Source: Acidobacteriota bacterium
GTDB taxonomy: Bacteria > Acidobacteriota > Terriglobia > Bryobacterales > Bryobacteraceae
Reading direction: 5' to 3'
Length of the DNA: 64,000 bases
Assembly: GCA_017307505.1 (NCBI GenBank)
Contig: JAFKEE010000019.1
Span: 272,120-336,119 of the forward strand
The notes under the pieces are model-generated. The model did not search any database. It worked only from the letters and a program-made list of their open reading frames with translations, and was not told where the DNA came from. The translations under genes were made by a program, and so were the position numbers. This document shows positions 36,678 through 43,958 of the stretch, one piece after another (the first letter of the stretch is position 1; the number at the start of each line of letters is the position of its first letter).

Positions 36678-38173
36678 GGACTCTGGCCGTACTTCTGCTG
36701 GCGGCCGCGCTACCGCTGGCCGCACAGCCCAAACCGCCCGCCAATCCGAACCGGCCCCTGCCCAATACGGAGGAACTGGAACGCGAGCTGAAGCGGGTGC
36801 TCGATGTGTATCTCATCGCCAGTGAGAATGCAGCCGATCCCGTAAGCGCGGACACCGCTTTCTACGGCGGAGCCATTCCCGGCATGCTGCGCCGCCTGGA
36901 TCCGCACTCGATCTTCTTCGACAAAGAGCAGTTCCAGCAACTGCAGGAGATGGAGCGCAGTGTCACCAAAGGCTTCGGCAGCGTCGTGAGTGTGCTGCCC
37001 GGCCGTGTGATCGTGTTGCAGACCCTGCCCGGCACTCCATCGCAGAAAGCCGGCCTGGCGCCGGGGGATGAGATCGTCGGCGTCAACAACATCCCGTTTG
37101 CAAATCTCGATCTCGATCAACTGGTGCAGGTGCTGTCCATGACACGCCAGCAGCAGGCGCAGATCGCGGTGCGGCGGCAGGGGACAGCGCGCCTGATGTT
37201 CTTCACGCTAACGCCCGAAGAGCTGCAGTCGCCCAGCGTCGACCGCTCGTTCCTGCTGGAGCCCGGCGTCGGCTATGTCCGCGCCACCAGCTTCGACACG
37301 AACACCGCGACGCTGATCCAGGAAGCCATTGAAAGCCTCGGCGGCGCCAAGCTGAAGGGCCTGGTGCTCGACCTGCGGGAAAATCCCGGCGGCGTCCTGC
37401 AGGCCGGCCTCGCTACGGCAGCGCTGTTCCTCAAACCAGGCACACGAATTCTGAGCGCGCGCGGCCGCAGCACGGAGACCGAGAACATCGAGGTCCCCAA
37501 GGAAGCGAAGCCGTACGAATTCAAGCTGGCCGTGCTCGTGAATGCCAAGACCGCCAGCGCGTCGGAGATCGTGGCCGGCGCGATCCAGGACAACGATCGC
37601 GGCATGGTGATCGGAGAGACCTCGTTCGGCAAGGGACTGGTGCAGCGCGTCTTCCCGCTCAGCGACAACGCGGGCCTGGCGCTGACCACCGCGTTCTACT
37701 ACACGCCCAGCGGACGCAGCATCCAAAAGCCGCTGAAGGATAACGAATTGGCCGCAGCCACGGCGACCACCCGGCCCGAGTTCAAGACGGCCGGCGGACG
37801 CACGGTGCGCGGCGGCGGCGGGATCGAACCCGACTTCGTGGTCTTACCCGAGCGGCCGGGCCGCTTCCGCTATGTCCTGGAAACCTCGGCGGCCTTTGCC
37901 GGGTATGCCACGGAGTGGCTGGCAGGGCATCGCGCGGACGCCAGCCGCGAGATGGAGATCACCGGGCCCATGCTGGACGAGTTCCAGCTCTGGCTGTCAA
38001 AGCGGAACATCCGGCCCGGGCTGGCCGAATGGTCGGCCGAGCGCGAGTATATCCGCCGGCGGCTGAAGCAGGAGATTCTCAACCAGTCGATCAGCGTTGC
38101 TTCCGGCGACGAGATCGAGCTTCGGAACGATCCTGTGGTTCGGCGGGCTCTGGCAGGCTTTCAGGAGCCCTGA
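36674..38173 (+). CDS. Carboxy-terminal processing protease, S41 family
   Basis: A 499-residue exported protease. Residues 1-17 form a signal peptide (AVLLLAAALPLAAQ). A short N-terminal helical region is followed by a PDZ domain (about 95-175, TPSQKAGLAPGDEIVGVNN) and the catalytic domain with the Ser-Lys dyad: Ser295 in SASEI and Lys320 in TSFGKG, 25 residues apart as in known CtpA/Prc. About 70 extra residues follow the core. It overlaps ddl at its start, linking it to cell wall synthesis. Its 3' end overlaps the convergent membrane protein gene by 83 bp. Confidence 0.92.
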   Translation: MRTLAVLLLAAALPLAAQPKPPANPNRPLPNTEELERELKRVLDVYLIASENAADPVSADTAFYGGAIPGMLRRLDPHSIFFDKEQFQQLQEMERSVTKGFGSVVSVLPGRVIVLQTLPGTPSQKAGLAPGDEIVGVNNIPFANLDLDQLVQVLSMTRQQQAQIAVRRQGTARLMFFTLTPEELQSPSVDRSFLLEPGVGYVRATSFDTNTATLIQEAIESLGGAKLKGLVLDLRENPGGVLQAGLATAALFLKPGTRILSARGRSTETENIEVPKEAKPYEFKLAVLVNAKTASASEIVAGAIQDNDRGMVIGETSFGKGLVQRVFPLSDNAGLALTTAFYYTPSGRSIQKPLKDNELAAATATTRPEFKTAGGRTVRGGGGIEPDFVVLPERPGRFRYVLETSAAFAGYATEWLAGHRADASREMEITGPMLDEFQLWLSKRNIRPGLAEWSAEREYIRRRLKQEILNQSISVASGDEIELRNDPVVRRALAGFQEP

Positions 38174-39482
38174 CCAGCAGCACGCCCGCGAACAGCAGCG
38201 GCGCAATCACCTGAACCATCTTGCGGTCGAGCGCCGTGTCGATCTGCCAGCCGATGGTGGGTGGGGTGATCCAGAGTACGATCAGGTCGGCCAGCACGAG
38301 CAGGGCTGGCACAATGAGCGGCCACCAGGGTCCGCGCGGCGACCTCAGTTTCAGCACGAACGCCAGCGCCGCGAACAGCAGCACCGGATGGGCCGGAAAT
38401 TCGCCGAGCTGGATGAGTGAATCCAGGAAGTTGCGCAGCACCACACCGCCGCGTCCGAGGTCCGCCAGCAGGCCGAAGGAGAGTCCGGCCGTTTTCGGGG
38501 CCAGGAACAGAGGGAAGCCGATCGCGAGCAGCAAAGCGGGCAGAGACCCGCCCAGCCAGGCAGCGGCCTTCCCGCGCGCCTGCCAGACCAGCGTGCCTGC
38601 CAGCAGCACGAAGAATACGGCGCCTTCGTTCTTGGCCGATGCGGCCAGGGCGGCCAGCAGGCCACTCAAGGCTAGCGCGCCAGGATCCCAGTTCTTCCGC
38701 TCGGCCAGAGCCGCGACAATCAACGAAGCCAGGATCAGGCAACCTACCGGCGTGTCGGCGTATTGACCCGGCGCCTGCCGCCACAGCGGTGTCGAGGCGA
38801 GCAGGATCACGCCACCCAGCCAGCCCAAAGCCGGGGCCCGCAACAAGGCCAGAGCGAATCCGGCCAATAGCGGAATGGCCACACTGAACAGCAATGAGGC
38901 AAAGATGGGCACGCAGGGATCACCCAGCACTCCGCCATACACCCAGCCGCGCGCGACCACCGAGGGCCAAAGCAAGGGGGCATCGGCATTCGCCAATCCG
39001 TTCTCCGGGGTAATGGCCAGCCGCCAGGTCGAGGCGTCCGTCAGAAACTTCGCTCTCAGGTTCCAACTCGACCAGGCATCCCAGTTGCCCTGGGGATTGC
39101 CGTTTGTGAAAGCAAAGAAGGCAGCCACGAATAGCAGCAGGCCGACTCCGAACGCGAGGGCGGGCAGCCAGGTCCATTTGAACGCGGGGGGCTCCGGTGC
39201 CTCATCCGGTTCGTTCCCTGCGTTCCGGCGCAGCACCCAACCCACGATGCCGCACACGGCCAGCAATCCGTCCGCGGTGTGGACGGCTGCCGGCGCGCCC
39301 AAGCCGGCCCAGAGCAGCGCAAACGACAAGGCAGCTGTCGCGGCCAGCCCCACAGGCAGCGCCAGGAGGGTTTCGAGGATCCAGGCCATCCAACGGGGCC
39401 GCAGTCCGCCGCAGGCCTGCGACGCACGCACCCACGGCCAGCCAATGGCCCAGGCCAGCAGCAAGGCGGCAATACCCATCAT
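38091..39482 (-). CDS. Multi-pass membrane protein (glycosyltransferase-like?)
   Basis: About 463 residues from the ATG at 39482, one base after the stop of the upstream gene. It has about 11 hydrophobic segments, one periplasmic loop after the fourth (GNWDAWSSWNLRAKF) and an Arg-rich cytoplasmic tail. The overall layout, with an acidic/aromatic first large loop, resembles GT-C lipid-dependent glycosyltransferases (ArnT/DPM-type). I cannot see a decisive DD/DE motif, so the function stays open. Its last 83 bp overlap the S41 gene on the opposite strand. Confidence 0.7.
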   Translation of the reverse strand: MMGIAALLLAWAIGWPWVRASQACGGLRPRWMAWILETLLALPVGLAATAALSFALLWAGLGAPAAVHTADGLLAVCGIVGWVLRRNAGNEPDEAPEPPAFKWTWLPALAFGVGLLLFVAAFFAFTNGNPQGNWDAWSSWNLRAKFLTDASTWRLAITPENGLANADAPLLWPSVVARGWVYGGVLGDPCVPIFASLLFSVAIPLLAGFALALLRAPALGWLGGVILLASTPLWRQAPGQYADTPVGCLILASLIVAALAERKNWDPGALALSGLLAALAASAKNEGAVFFVLLAGTLVWQARGKAAAWLGGSLPALLLAIGFPLFLAPKTAGLSFGLLADLGRGGVVLRNFLDSLIQLGEFPAHPVLLFAALAFVLKLRSPRGPWWPLIVPALLVLADLIVLWITPPTIGWQIDTALDRKMVQVIAPLLFAGVLLVRAPESLPEPAEPQDRSEARSRRRKQR

Positions 39483-39483
39483 G

Positions 39484-39924
39484 CTAGCGGCCCTCCCGCC
39501 GGTAGAGGCCCACGGAGTTGCCCAGATTCTCGACCAGCACCATGCCTCGATCGCGGCCCGCCGCCGCAAGGTTCGCGTCATTCGCGGAAAGGGCGCCGAT
39601 CCACCAGACCGGCTTCACCTTGGCCGTCCAGGGCACGAGCACACGCGGTGCAATCGCATATTGCGTGTAGGCAAACGCGGCCTGTTCCGCCAGGTCGCCC
39701 GCGGGCAGGTCGGAGAAATAACCCACCTTTTCGGTGACAGGGATGCGGGCCAGTACCGGCTGGAGTCTTTCCTGCTGGGCCATCACATGGAAGGGATCGC
39801 GAAACTGCGAAGCATACTGGTCAGACAGGCCGTACTGCTGTAGTGCGCCGAAGAGCGCCACCACAGCCACCGCGGCCACTCCGGCCAGCGCGCGCGCGCC
39901 GGTCGTATGGTCTTGCGAAGGCAT
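39484..39924 (-). CDS. Small single-pass membrane protein
   Basis: About 146 residues starting at ATG 39924 with TTAGGAG nine bases upstream. One hydrophobic helix (about 12-32, ALAGVAAVAVVALFGAL) anchors a periplasmic domain of about 110 residues that has no recognisable family. The gene ends one base before the larger membrane protein, so the two are surely co-expressed and may form a complex. Confidence 0.7.
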   Translation of the reverse strand: MPSQDHTTGARALAGVAAVAVVALFGALQQYGLSDQYASQFRDPFHVMAQQERLQPVLARIPVTEKVGYFSDLPAGDLAEQAAFAYTQYAIAPRVLVPWTAKVKPVWWIGALSANDANLAAAGRDRGMVLVENLGNSVGLYRREGR

Positions 39925-39955
39925 AGGGTGCAACTCCTAAGTATAGCGGCCGGTT

Positions 39956-40324
39956 CTACAGTTCTCGAAGCCGCCGCAACCGGTTGCGGCGCTGCCGTTC
40001 GGCGCGCAGCACTTCACGCTCGTCCAGGCCGAAGTAGTGAGCCACTTCGTGCCAGATGGTCTCTTCGACCAGCCGTCGCAGTTCAGCCGGATTCCTGGCT
40101 TCGCGTTCGTGGGGGCCCTGGTAGAGGGTAATCCGATCCGGCATCGCGTAAGGTTGCCCGCTGCTGCGTTCAGTGAGAGGCCGGCCTTCATAGAGGCCGA
40201 GCAGACCGGGTGTACGCGGCTCCGGTTCGACCAGGAACACGAGGTTCTGCAGCCGCCCCCGGAAGCGCGGAGGAATGATGTCCAGGCATTCTTCGACGAG
40301 CTGGTCGAATTCTCGCGGGCTCAT
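39956..40324 (-). CDS. Minimal zinc metallopeptidase (DUF1025-type zincin)
   Basis: A 122-residue protein with the HExxH zinc motif in WHEVAHYFGLDE (about residues 91-102), including the third ligand Glu/Asp spacing of the small zincins known from structural genomics as metallopeptidase family proteins. PPRFRGRLQNLVFLVE and RITLYQGP are also typical. It is cytoplasmic; the substrate is unknown. Its start lies 22 bp from the first copy of the palindromic repeat. Confidence 0.88.
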   Translation of the reverse strand: MSPREFDQLVEECLDIIPPRFRGRLQNLVFLVEPEPRTPGLLGLYEGRPLTERSSGQPYAMPDRITLYQGPHEREARNPAELRRLVEETIWHEVAHYFGLDEREVLRAERQRRNRLRRLREL

Positions 40325-40345
40325 CGTCTGGATTGTAGCGAGCAG

Positions 40346-40473
40346 AGCTATCAGCGGTCAGCTATCAGCTCTCAGCGAGAGCTTTTCCGCGGAGCCGCGG
40401 ATGCGGAAGGTGACAGCGCCGGTTGACTTCGCTAACTCATAGGCTGAAAGCTGAGAGCTGACCGCTGAAAGCT
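40346..40473. repeat. Palindromic repeat, copy A
   Basis: Two 31-base arms (40346-40376 and 40443-40473) are inverted repeats with 28 of 31 bases matching. Each arm is made of variants of AGCTTTCAGC/AGCTGAAAGC. Between them is a GC-rich core with its own small hairpin (CCGCGG) and the sequence GTTGACTTCGCTAACTCA (40422-40439). The segment 40422-40473 recurs almost exactly at 40923-40974 on the other side of the four-helix-bundle gene, 501 bp away. Confidence 0.92.
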
Positions 40474-40477
40474 TCCA

Positions 40478-40837
40478 ATGAAAGACTTCCATGAGCTGAA
40501 GGTCTGGAAAAAGGCGCATTCCCTGACCCTCGCGATCTACCACTCCACAATGGCCTTCCCTCGGGAGGAGATCTACGGGTTGACAAGCCAACTACGGAGA
40601 GCCTCCGCTTCCATTCCTGCGAATCTCGCAGAAGGTTGTGGCCGCACTGGCGACGCGGAGTTGGCCCGCTTCTGCAGCATTGCTCTCGGCTCCGCGAGCG
40701 AGGTGGAATATCACCTGTTGCTAGCGAAGGACCTGAACATGCTAGAACCCAGGGACTTCGAAGTACTGACGAACCGCACCATCGAGGTCAAGCGCATGCT
40801 GACATCCTTGATTCAGAAGTTGCGGGCCGAGGGTTAA
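40478..40837 (+). CDS. Four-helix-bundle protein (S23/23S rRNA IVS-encoded family)
   Basis: A 119-residue protein of the TIGR02436 family: the start FHELKVWKKAHSLTLAIY, the central YGLTSQLRRASASIPANLAEG and the later SALGSASEVEYHLLLAKDLN-like segment are diagnostic. Members were first found inside intervening sequences of 23S rRNA genes and include the bAvd partner of diversity-generating reverse transcriptases. No reverse transcriptase or rRNA is near, so neither role applies directly. It begins four bases after one palindromic repeat and ends ten bases before another; the whole unit looks like a transferable cassette. No strong ribosome site is visible. Confidence 0.92.
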   Translation: MKDFHELKVWKKAHSLTLAIYHSTMAFPREEIYGLTSQLRRASASIPANLAEGCGRTGDAELARFCSIALGSASEVEYHLLLAKDLNMLEPRDFEVLTNRTIEVKRMLTSLIQKLRAEG

Positions 40838-40846
40838 AGGGGGGCG

Positions 40847-40974
40847 AGCTTTCAGCGATCAGCGCTCAGGTCTCAGCTGGCGTTTCCGCGGCCTGCCGAG
40901 GTGGGCTCGGGAGCGAGCGTAAGTTGACTTCGCTAACTCAAAAGCTGAAAGCTGAAAGCTGACCGCTGAAAGCT
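40847..40974. repeat. Palindromic repeat, copy B
   Basis: Same structure as copy A: arms at 40847-40877 and 40944-40974 (about 26 of 31 matching), with the same GTTGACTTCGCTAACTCA block (40923-40940) three bases before the right arm. The right arms of A and B are 30/31 identical; the cores differ more. It ends five bases before the start codon of the ferredoxin gene. Confidence 0.92.
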
Positions 40975-40979
40975 CTCGA

Positions 40980-41354
40980 ATGCCCTCCGAACCCGAAGAG
41001 AAACTCCAGAAGCTCGCTTCCGCCTACGGCATCGGCAACCTCCGGCGCCACATCTTCCTCTGCGCCGACCAGACCAATCCCAAGTGCTGCGACAAGCAGC
41101 AGGGTCTCGAGTCCTGGGACTATCTCAAGTCTCGGCTCAAGGAGTTGAACCACAAGGAGATCTATCGCACCAAGGCAAACTGCCTGCGGATTTGCGAGCA
41201 GGGGCCGATCGCCGTGGTCTATCCGGAGGGTATCTGGTACCGCAACGCCACACCGGCGGTTCTGGAGCGCATCATCCAGGAACACCTGATCGGCGGGCAA
41301 CCGGTTGAGGAATACGTCTTCGCGCGCGATCCGCTGGCCCGGGCGGAGGAGTAG
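40980..41354 (+). CDS. Thioredoxin-like 2Fe-2S ferredoxin
   Basis: A 124-residue protein of the thioredoxin-fold [2Fe-2S] ferredoxin family. The cluster ligands are [14 protein letters not shown] in the first half and CLRICEQGP in the second, followed by the typical [10 protein letters not shown] strand. It carries electrons for a partner not visible here. Its ATG lies directly after repeat copy B, so the repeat forms its upstream region and no independent ribosome site is seen. Confidence 0.9.
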   Translation: MPSEPEEKLQKLASAYGIGNLRRHIFLCADQTNPKCCDKQQGLESWDYLKSRLKELNHKEIYRTKANCLRICEQGPIAVVYPEGIWYRNATPAVLERIIQEHLIGGQPVEEYVFARDPLARAEE

Positions 41355-41378
41355 CCTCCGCCCTTCGAGCCGCTAAGC

Positions 41379-41747
41379 CTACTGCGGGATCGGCATGCCC
41401 ATCTGCTTGTAGATCCCCTCGATCAGGCTGATCTTCGCTTTCGCATCCTTGTTGGCCGGGTCGTAGGTCAGCACCTCGCGATACTGCTTCAACGCCGGAC
41501 GGTACTTCTGCCGCGGCGGCAGGGCTTCGTTGTTCATGAAGCTGTCGGCATACTTCAGGTGAGCATCCGCCAGCGCCTTGTTCACCTCGGCGTCCTTCGC
41601 GTTCGCCTTGTACAGCGGATCGAGCAGCGCGAACGCCTCCTCGAACTTGCCGGCTTTCACCTTGGCTTCCGCCTGAGTCACCTTCGGATTGGCCGCGAAC
41701 AGGCAGATCGCAGCCGCCAGAGTCATCAAAACTGTCTTTCCCAGCAT
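41379..41747 (-). CDS. Small exported TPR-like protein
   Basis: A 122-residue protein starting at the ATG at 41747 (MLGKTVLMT). Residues 1-18 form a signal peptide (LMTLAAAICLFA). The remainder is two to three helical TPR-like units (KAGKFEEAFALLDPLYKAN, YRPALKQYREVLTYDPANKDA). It is likely periplasmic and involved in protein contact. Divergent from cmk with 37 bp between the starts. Confidence 0.75.
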   Translation of the reverse strand: MLGKTVLMTLAAAICLFAANPKVTQAEAKVKAGKFEEAFALLDPLYKANAKDAEVNKALADAHLKYADSFMNNEALPPRQKYRPALKQYREVLTYDPANKDAKAKISLIEGIYKQMGMPIPQ

Positions 41748-41784
41748 AATTTCCAGTCTAGCGCGATAAACTGGAGAGTTAGCC

Positions 41785-42471
41785 TTGACGAAACGCATCA
41801 TTGTAGCCATCGACGGGCCGGCCGGCGCCGGCAAAAGCACCCTTGCCAAACGGGTGGCCGCCCGCCTTTCCTTCATCTACATCGACACCGGAGCCATGTA
41901 CCGCGCCGTCGCCCTCTGGGCCCGCCGCACCGGGGTCGAGTGGAACGACCTGCAAAGCCTGGAGCAACTCGCCCGGGAAGCGGTGATCCACCTGGAGCGC
42001 GACGGCCGCGTCCTGCTCAATGGCGAAGATGTCAGCGCCGCCATCCGCGAGCCTGAGATCTCCCAGGGCGCCTCCATCGTCTCCGCGATCTCCGGCGTGC
42101 GCCGTGCCCTGGTCGCCAAACAACAGGAGTTGGGCGAGATCCACTCCGCCGTCATGGAAGGCCGCGACATCGGCACGGTGGTCTTCCCGAATGCCGAAGT
42201 GAAAGTATTCCTGGACGCTACCCCCGAAGTGCGCGCGGAGCGCCGCGTCAACGATCTGCTGGCCCGCGGCATCCCGGCCGATTTCGACGAAGTCCTCCGC
42301 GAAATGAAACAACGGGATGAGCGCGACTCCACCCGCCCCGACTCCCCCCTGCGGCAGGCCCCCGACGCCACCTACCTCGACTCCAGCAATATGGACGCCA
42401 GCCAGGTGGAAGAGGCCCTGCTGCGCATTGTGCGCGAACGCACCAGCAATGGAAAGGAAGTTCATCGTTGA
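41785..42471 (+). CDS. cmk: Cytidylate kinase
   Basis: A 228-residue CMP/dCMP kinase. P-loop IDGPAGAGKSTLAK and the DTGAMYRAVAL motif at the start, GRDIGTVVFPNA in the middle, and the basic lid (AERRVNDLLARG) are all present. It starts with TTG at 41785, with GGAGAG upstream. The aspartate kinase gene overlaps its stop by 4 bp. Confidence 0.95.
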   Translation: MTKRIIVAIDGPAGAGKSTLAKRVAARLSFIYIDTGAMYRAVALWARRTGVEWNDLQSLEQLAREAVIHLERDGRVLLNGEDVSAAIREPEISQGASIVSAISGVRRALVAKQQELGEIHSAVMEGRDIGTVVFPNAEVKVFLDATPEVRAERRVNDLLARGIPADFDEVLREMKQRDERDSTRPDSPLRQAPDATYLDSSNMDASQVEEALLRIVRERTSNGKEVHR

Positions 42472-43880
42472 AGAATCTGCTCGTGATGAAGTTCGGCGGC
42501 ACCAGCATGGGCACCGCCGAGCGGATCAAATCGGCTGCCGCGCTGTGTGAAGACGCGCACAGTCAGCGACCCACGGTTGTCGTGGTCTCCGCCATGTCGA
42601 AAGTCACCGACATGCTGCTGGAGACCCTGCGCCACGCCGAGGGCGGAGATGAGCGCGGGGTGGACGCCAACCTGGCTGCCCTCGATGCCAAACACCGCGA
42701 CTGCTGCGCCGATCTATTGCCCGACCTGGCCGCCCGCAACGCCACTCAGGCTCTGCTCGATGACATCCTGCTCGAGTTCTCGCGCATCGCGCGCGGCGTC
42801 CTGATGCTGGGTGAGCGCCCTCCGCGCTCCGTCGATGAAGCCATCGCCGTGGGCGAGCGCCTCTCTTCCACCCTCATCGCGGCCTATATGCGGAGCCGGG
42901 GGGTCGAAGCCATTGCCGTGAATGCCCGCGATCTCGTCGTCACCGACGCCGTCTTCGGCAACGCCAGCCCGCTGATGGACCAGACTCGCGAGAAGGCCGT
43001 CAACCAGCTCAATCCCGCCCTTGAACAGCGCAAACTCCCTGTAATCACTGGCTTTAACGGGGCCACCATGGATGGCCGGGCCACCACCCTGGGCCGCGGC
43101 GGCAGCGACTTCTCCGCCTCTATCCTTGCCTCCGTCCTGGATGCCTCGGAGCTCTGGATCTGGAGCGACGTCGACGGCATTATGTCCGCCGATCCCCGCC
43201 TGGTGCCCAACGCCAAAGTCCTCGACGAGATCACCTACCGCGAAGCGGCCGAGCTCGCCTACAACGGCGCCAAAGTTCTCCATCCCCGCACCCTGGTGCC
43301 CCTGATGGAGAAGGACATCCCCGTCTGGAGCAAGAACAGCTTCAACCTCACCGCCCCTGGCACCCGCATCGTCCCCGAAACAAAGGAAGGCCCCATCGGG
43401 CCGCGCGCCGTCACTTCGATGACGAACGTCGCCCTGGTGACCCTCGACCCGGCCAGCGCCCTGCTGAGCGGTACCAAGATCATGGCCCGTTCGCTGGAGG
43501 CCCTCGCCGCCGCCAATGCCGAGGTCCTGGCCCTGACCAGCTCCAGCTACCGTCAGAATTTCTGTTTCCTGATCCGTACAGCGGAGTTGCCGGCTGTCAT
43601 CGAGCGCCTGGAGGCGACTTTCTCGATCGAGCTCACCCACGGGTACCTGAATCCCATCGACGTCGAACTCGATGTCGGCCTGCTCGCCATTGTTGGCGAG
43701 GGGATGAAGGGCCACCCGGGCCTCGCCGGCCGGATTTTTACAGCCATCTCCCGTGAGATGGTCAACATTATTGCCATTGCCCAGGGTTCGTCGGAACTCA
43801 CCATCGGGATCGTGGTCCGCAAGGATGGCATCGAGAAGGCCGTTCGCGCGGTCCATGCCGAATGCGGCCTGGGCAATTAA
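42468..43880 (+). CDS. lysC: Aspartate kinase
   Basis: A 470-residue monofunctional aspartokinase, first step of lysine, threonine and methionine synthesis. KFGGTSMG at the N-terminus, the GRGGSDFSA loop (about 205) and SDVDGIMSADPR complete the kinase domain; two ACT domains (about 315-470) provide allosteric control, with VNIIAIAQGSSEL in the second. The size and motifs are those of the homoserine dehydrogenase-linked (ThrA-like) group rather than the shorter alpha/beta type. It starts with TTG overlapping the cmk stop (TTGA). Confidence 0.94.
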   Translation: MKNLLVMKFGGTSMGTAERIKSAAALCEDAHSQRPTVVVVSAMSKVTDMLLETLRHAEGGDERGVDANLAALDAKHRDCCADLLPDLAARNATQALLDDILLEFSRIARGVLMLGERPPRSVDEAIAVGERLSSTLIAAYMRSRGVEAIAVNARDLVVTDAVFGNASPLMDQTREKAVNQLNPALEQRKLPVITGFNGATMDGRATTLGRGGSDFSASILASVLDASELWIWSDVDGIMSADPRLVPNAKVLDEITYREAAELAYNGAKVLHPRTLVPLMEKDIPVWSKNSFNLTAPGTRIVPETKEGPIGPRAVTSMTNVALVTLDPASALLSGTKIMARSLEALAAANAEVLALTSSSYRQNFCFLIRTAELPAVIERLEATFSIELTHGYLNPIDVELDVGLLAIVGEGMKGHPGLAGRIFTAISREMVNIIAIAQGSSELTIGIVVRKDGIEKAVRAVHAECGLGN

Positions 43881-43899
43881 CAGCAGATCCGGAGCCCAC

Positions 43900-43927
43900 T
43901 TTCCGGGCGCGCCGGCGGGTTTATAAT
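43900..43927 (+). promoter_or_regulatory. Candidate promoter of the PpiD-like gene
   Basis: A perfect TATAAT (43922-43927) stands 16 bases after TTTCCG (43900-43905), a weak -35. The ATG at 43959 follows an AGGAG site, so the leader would be about 25 bases. Confidence 0.5.
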
Positions 43928-43958
43928 AGTAGTTTCGCTTCAGCTAGGAGTTCTTCCC

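Noticed and set aside
40478..40837. Part of a diversity-generating retroelement
   Set aside because: The protein family includes the bAvd accessory factor, but there is no reverse transcriptase or template/variable repeat nearby.
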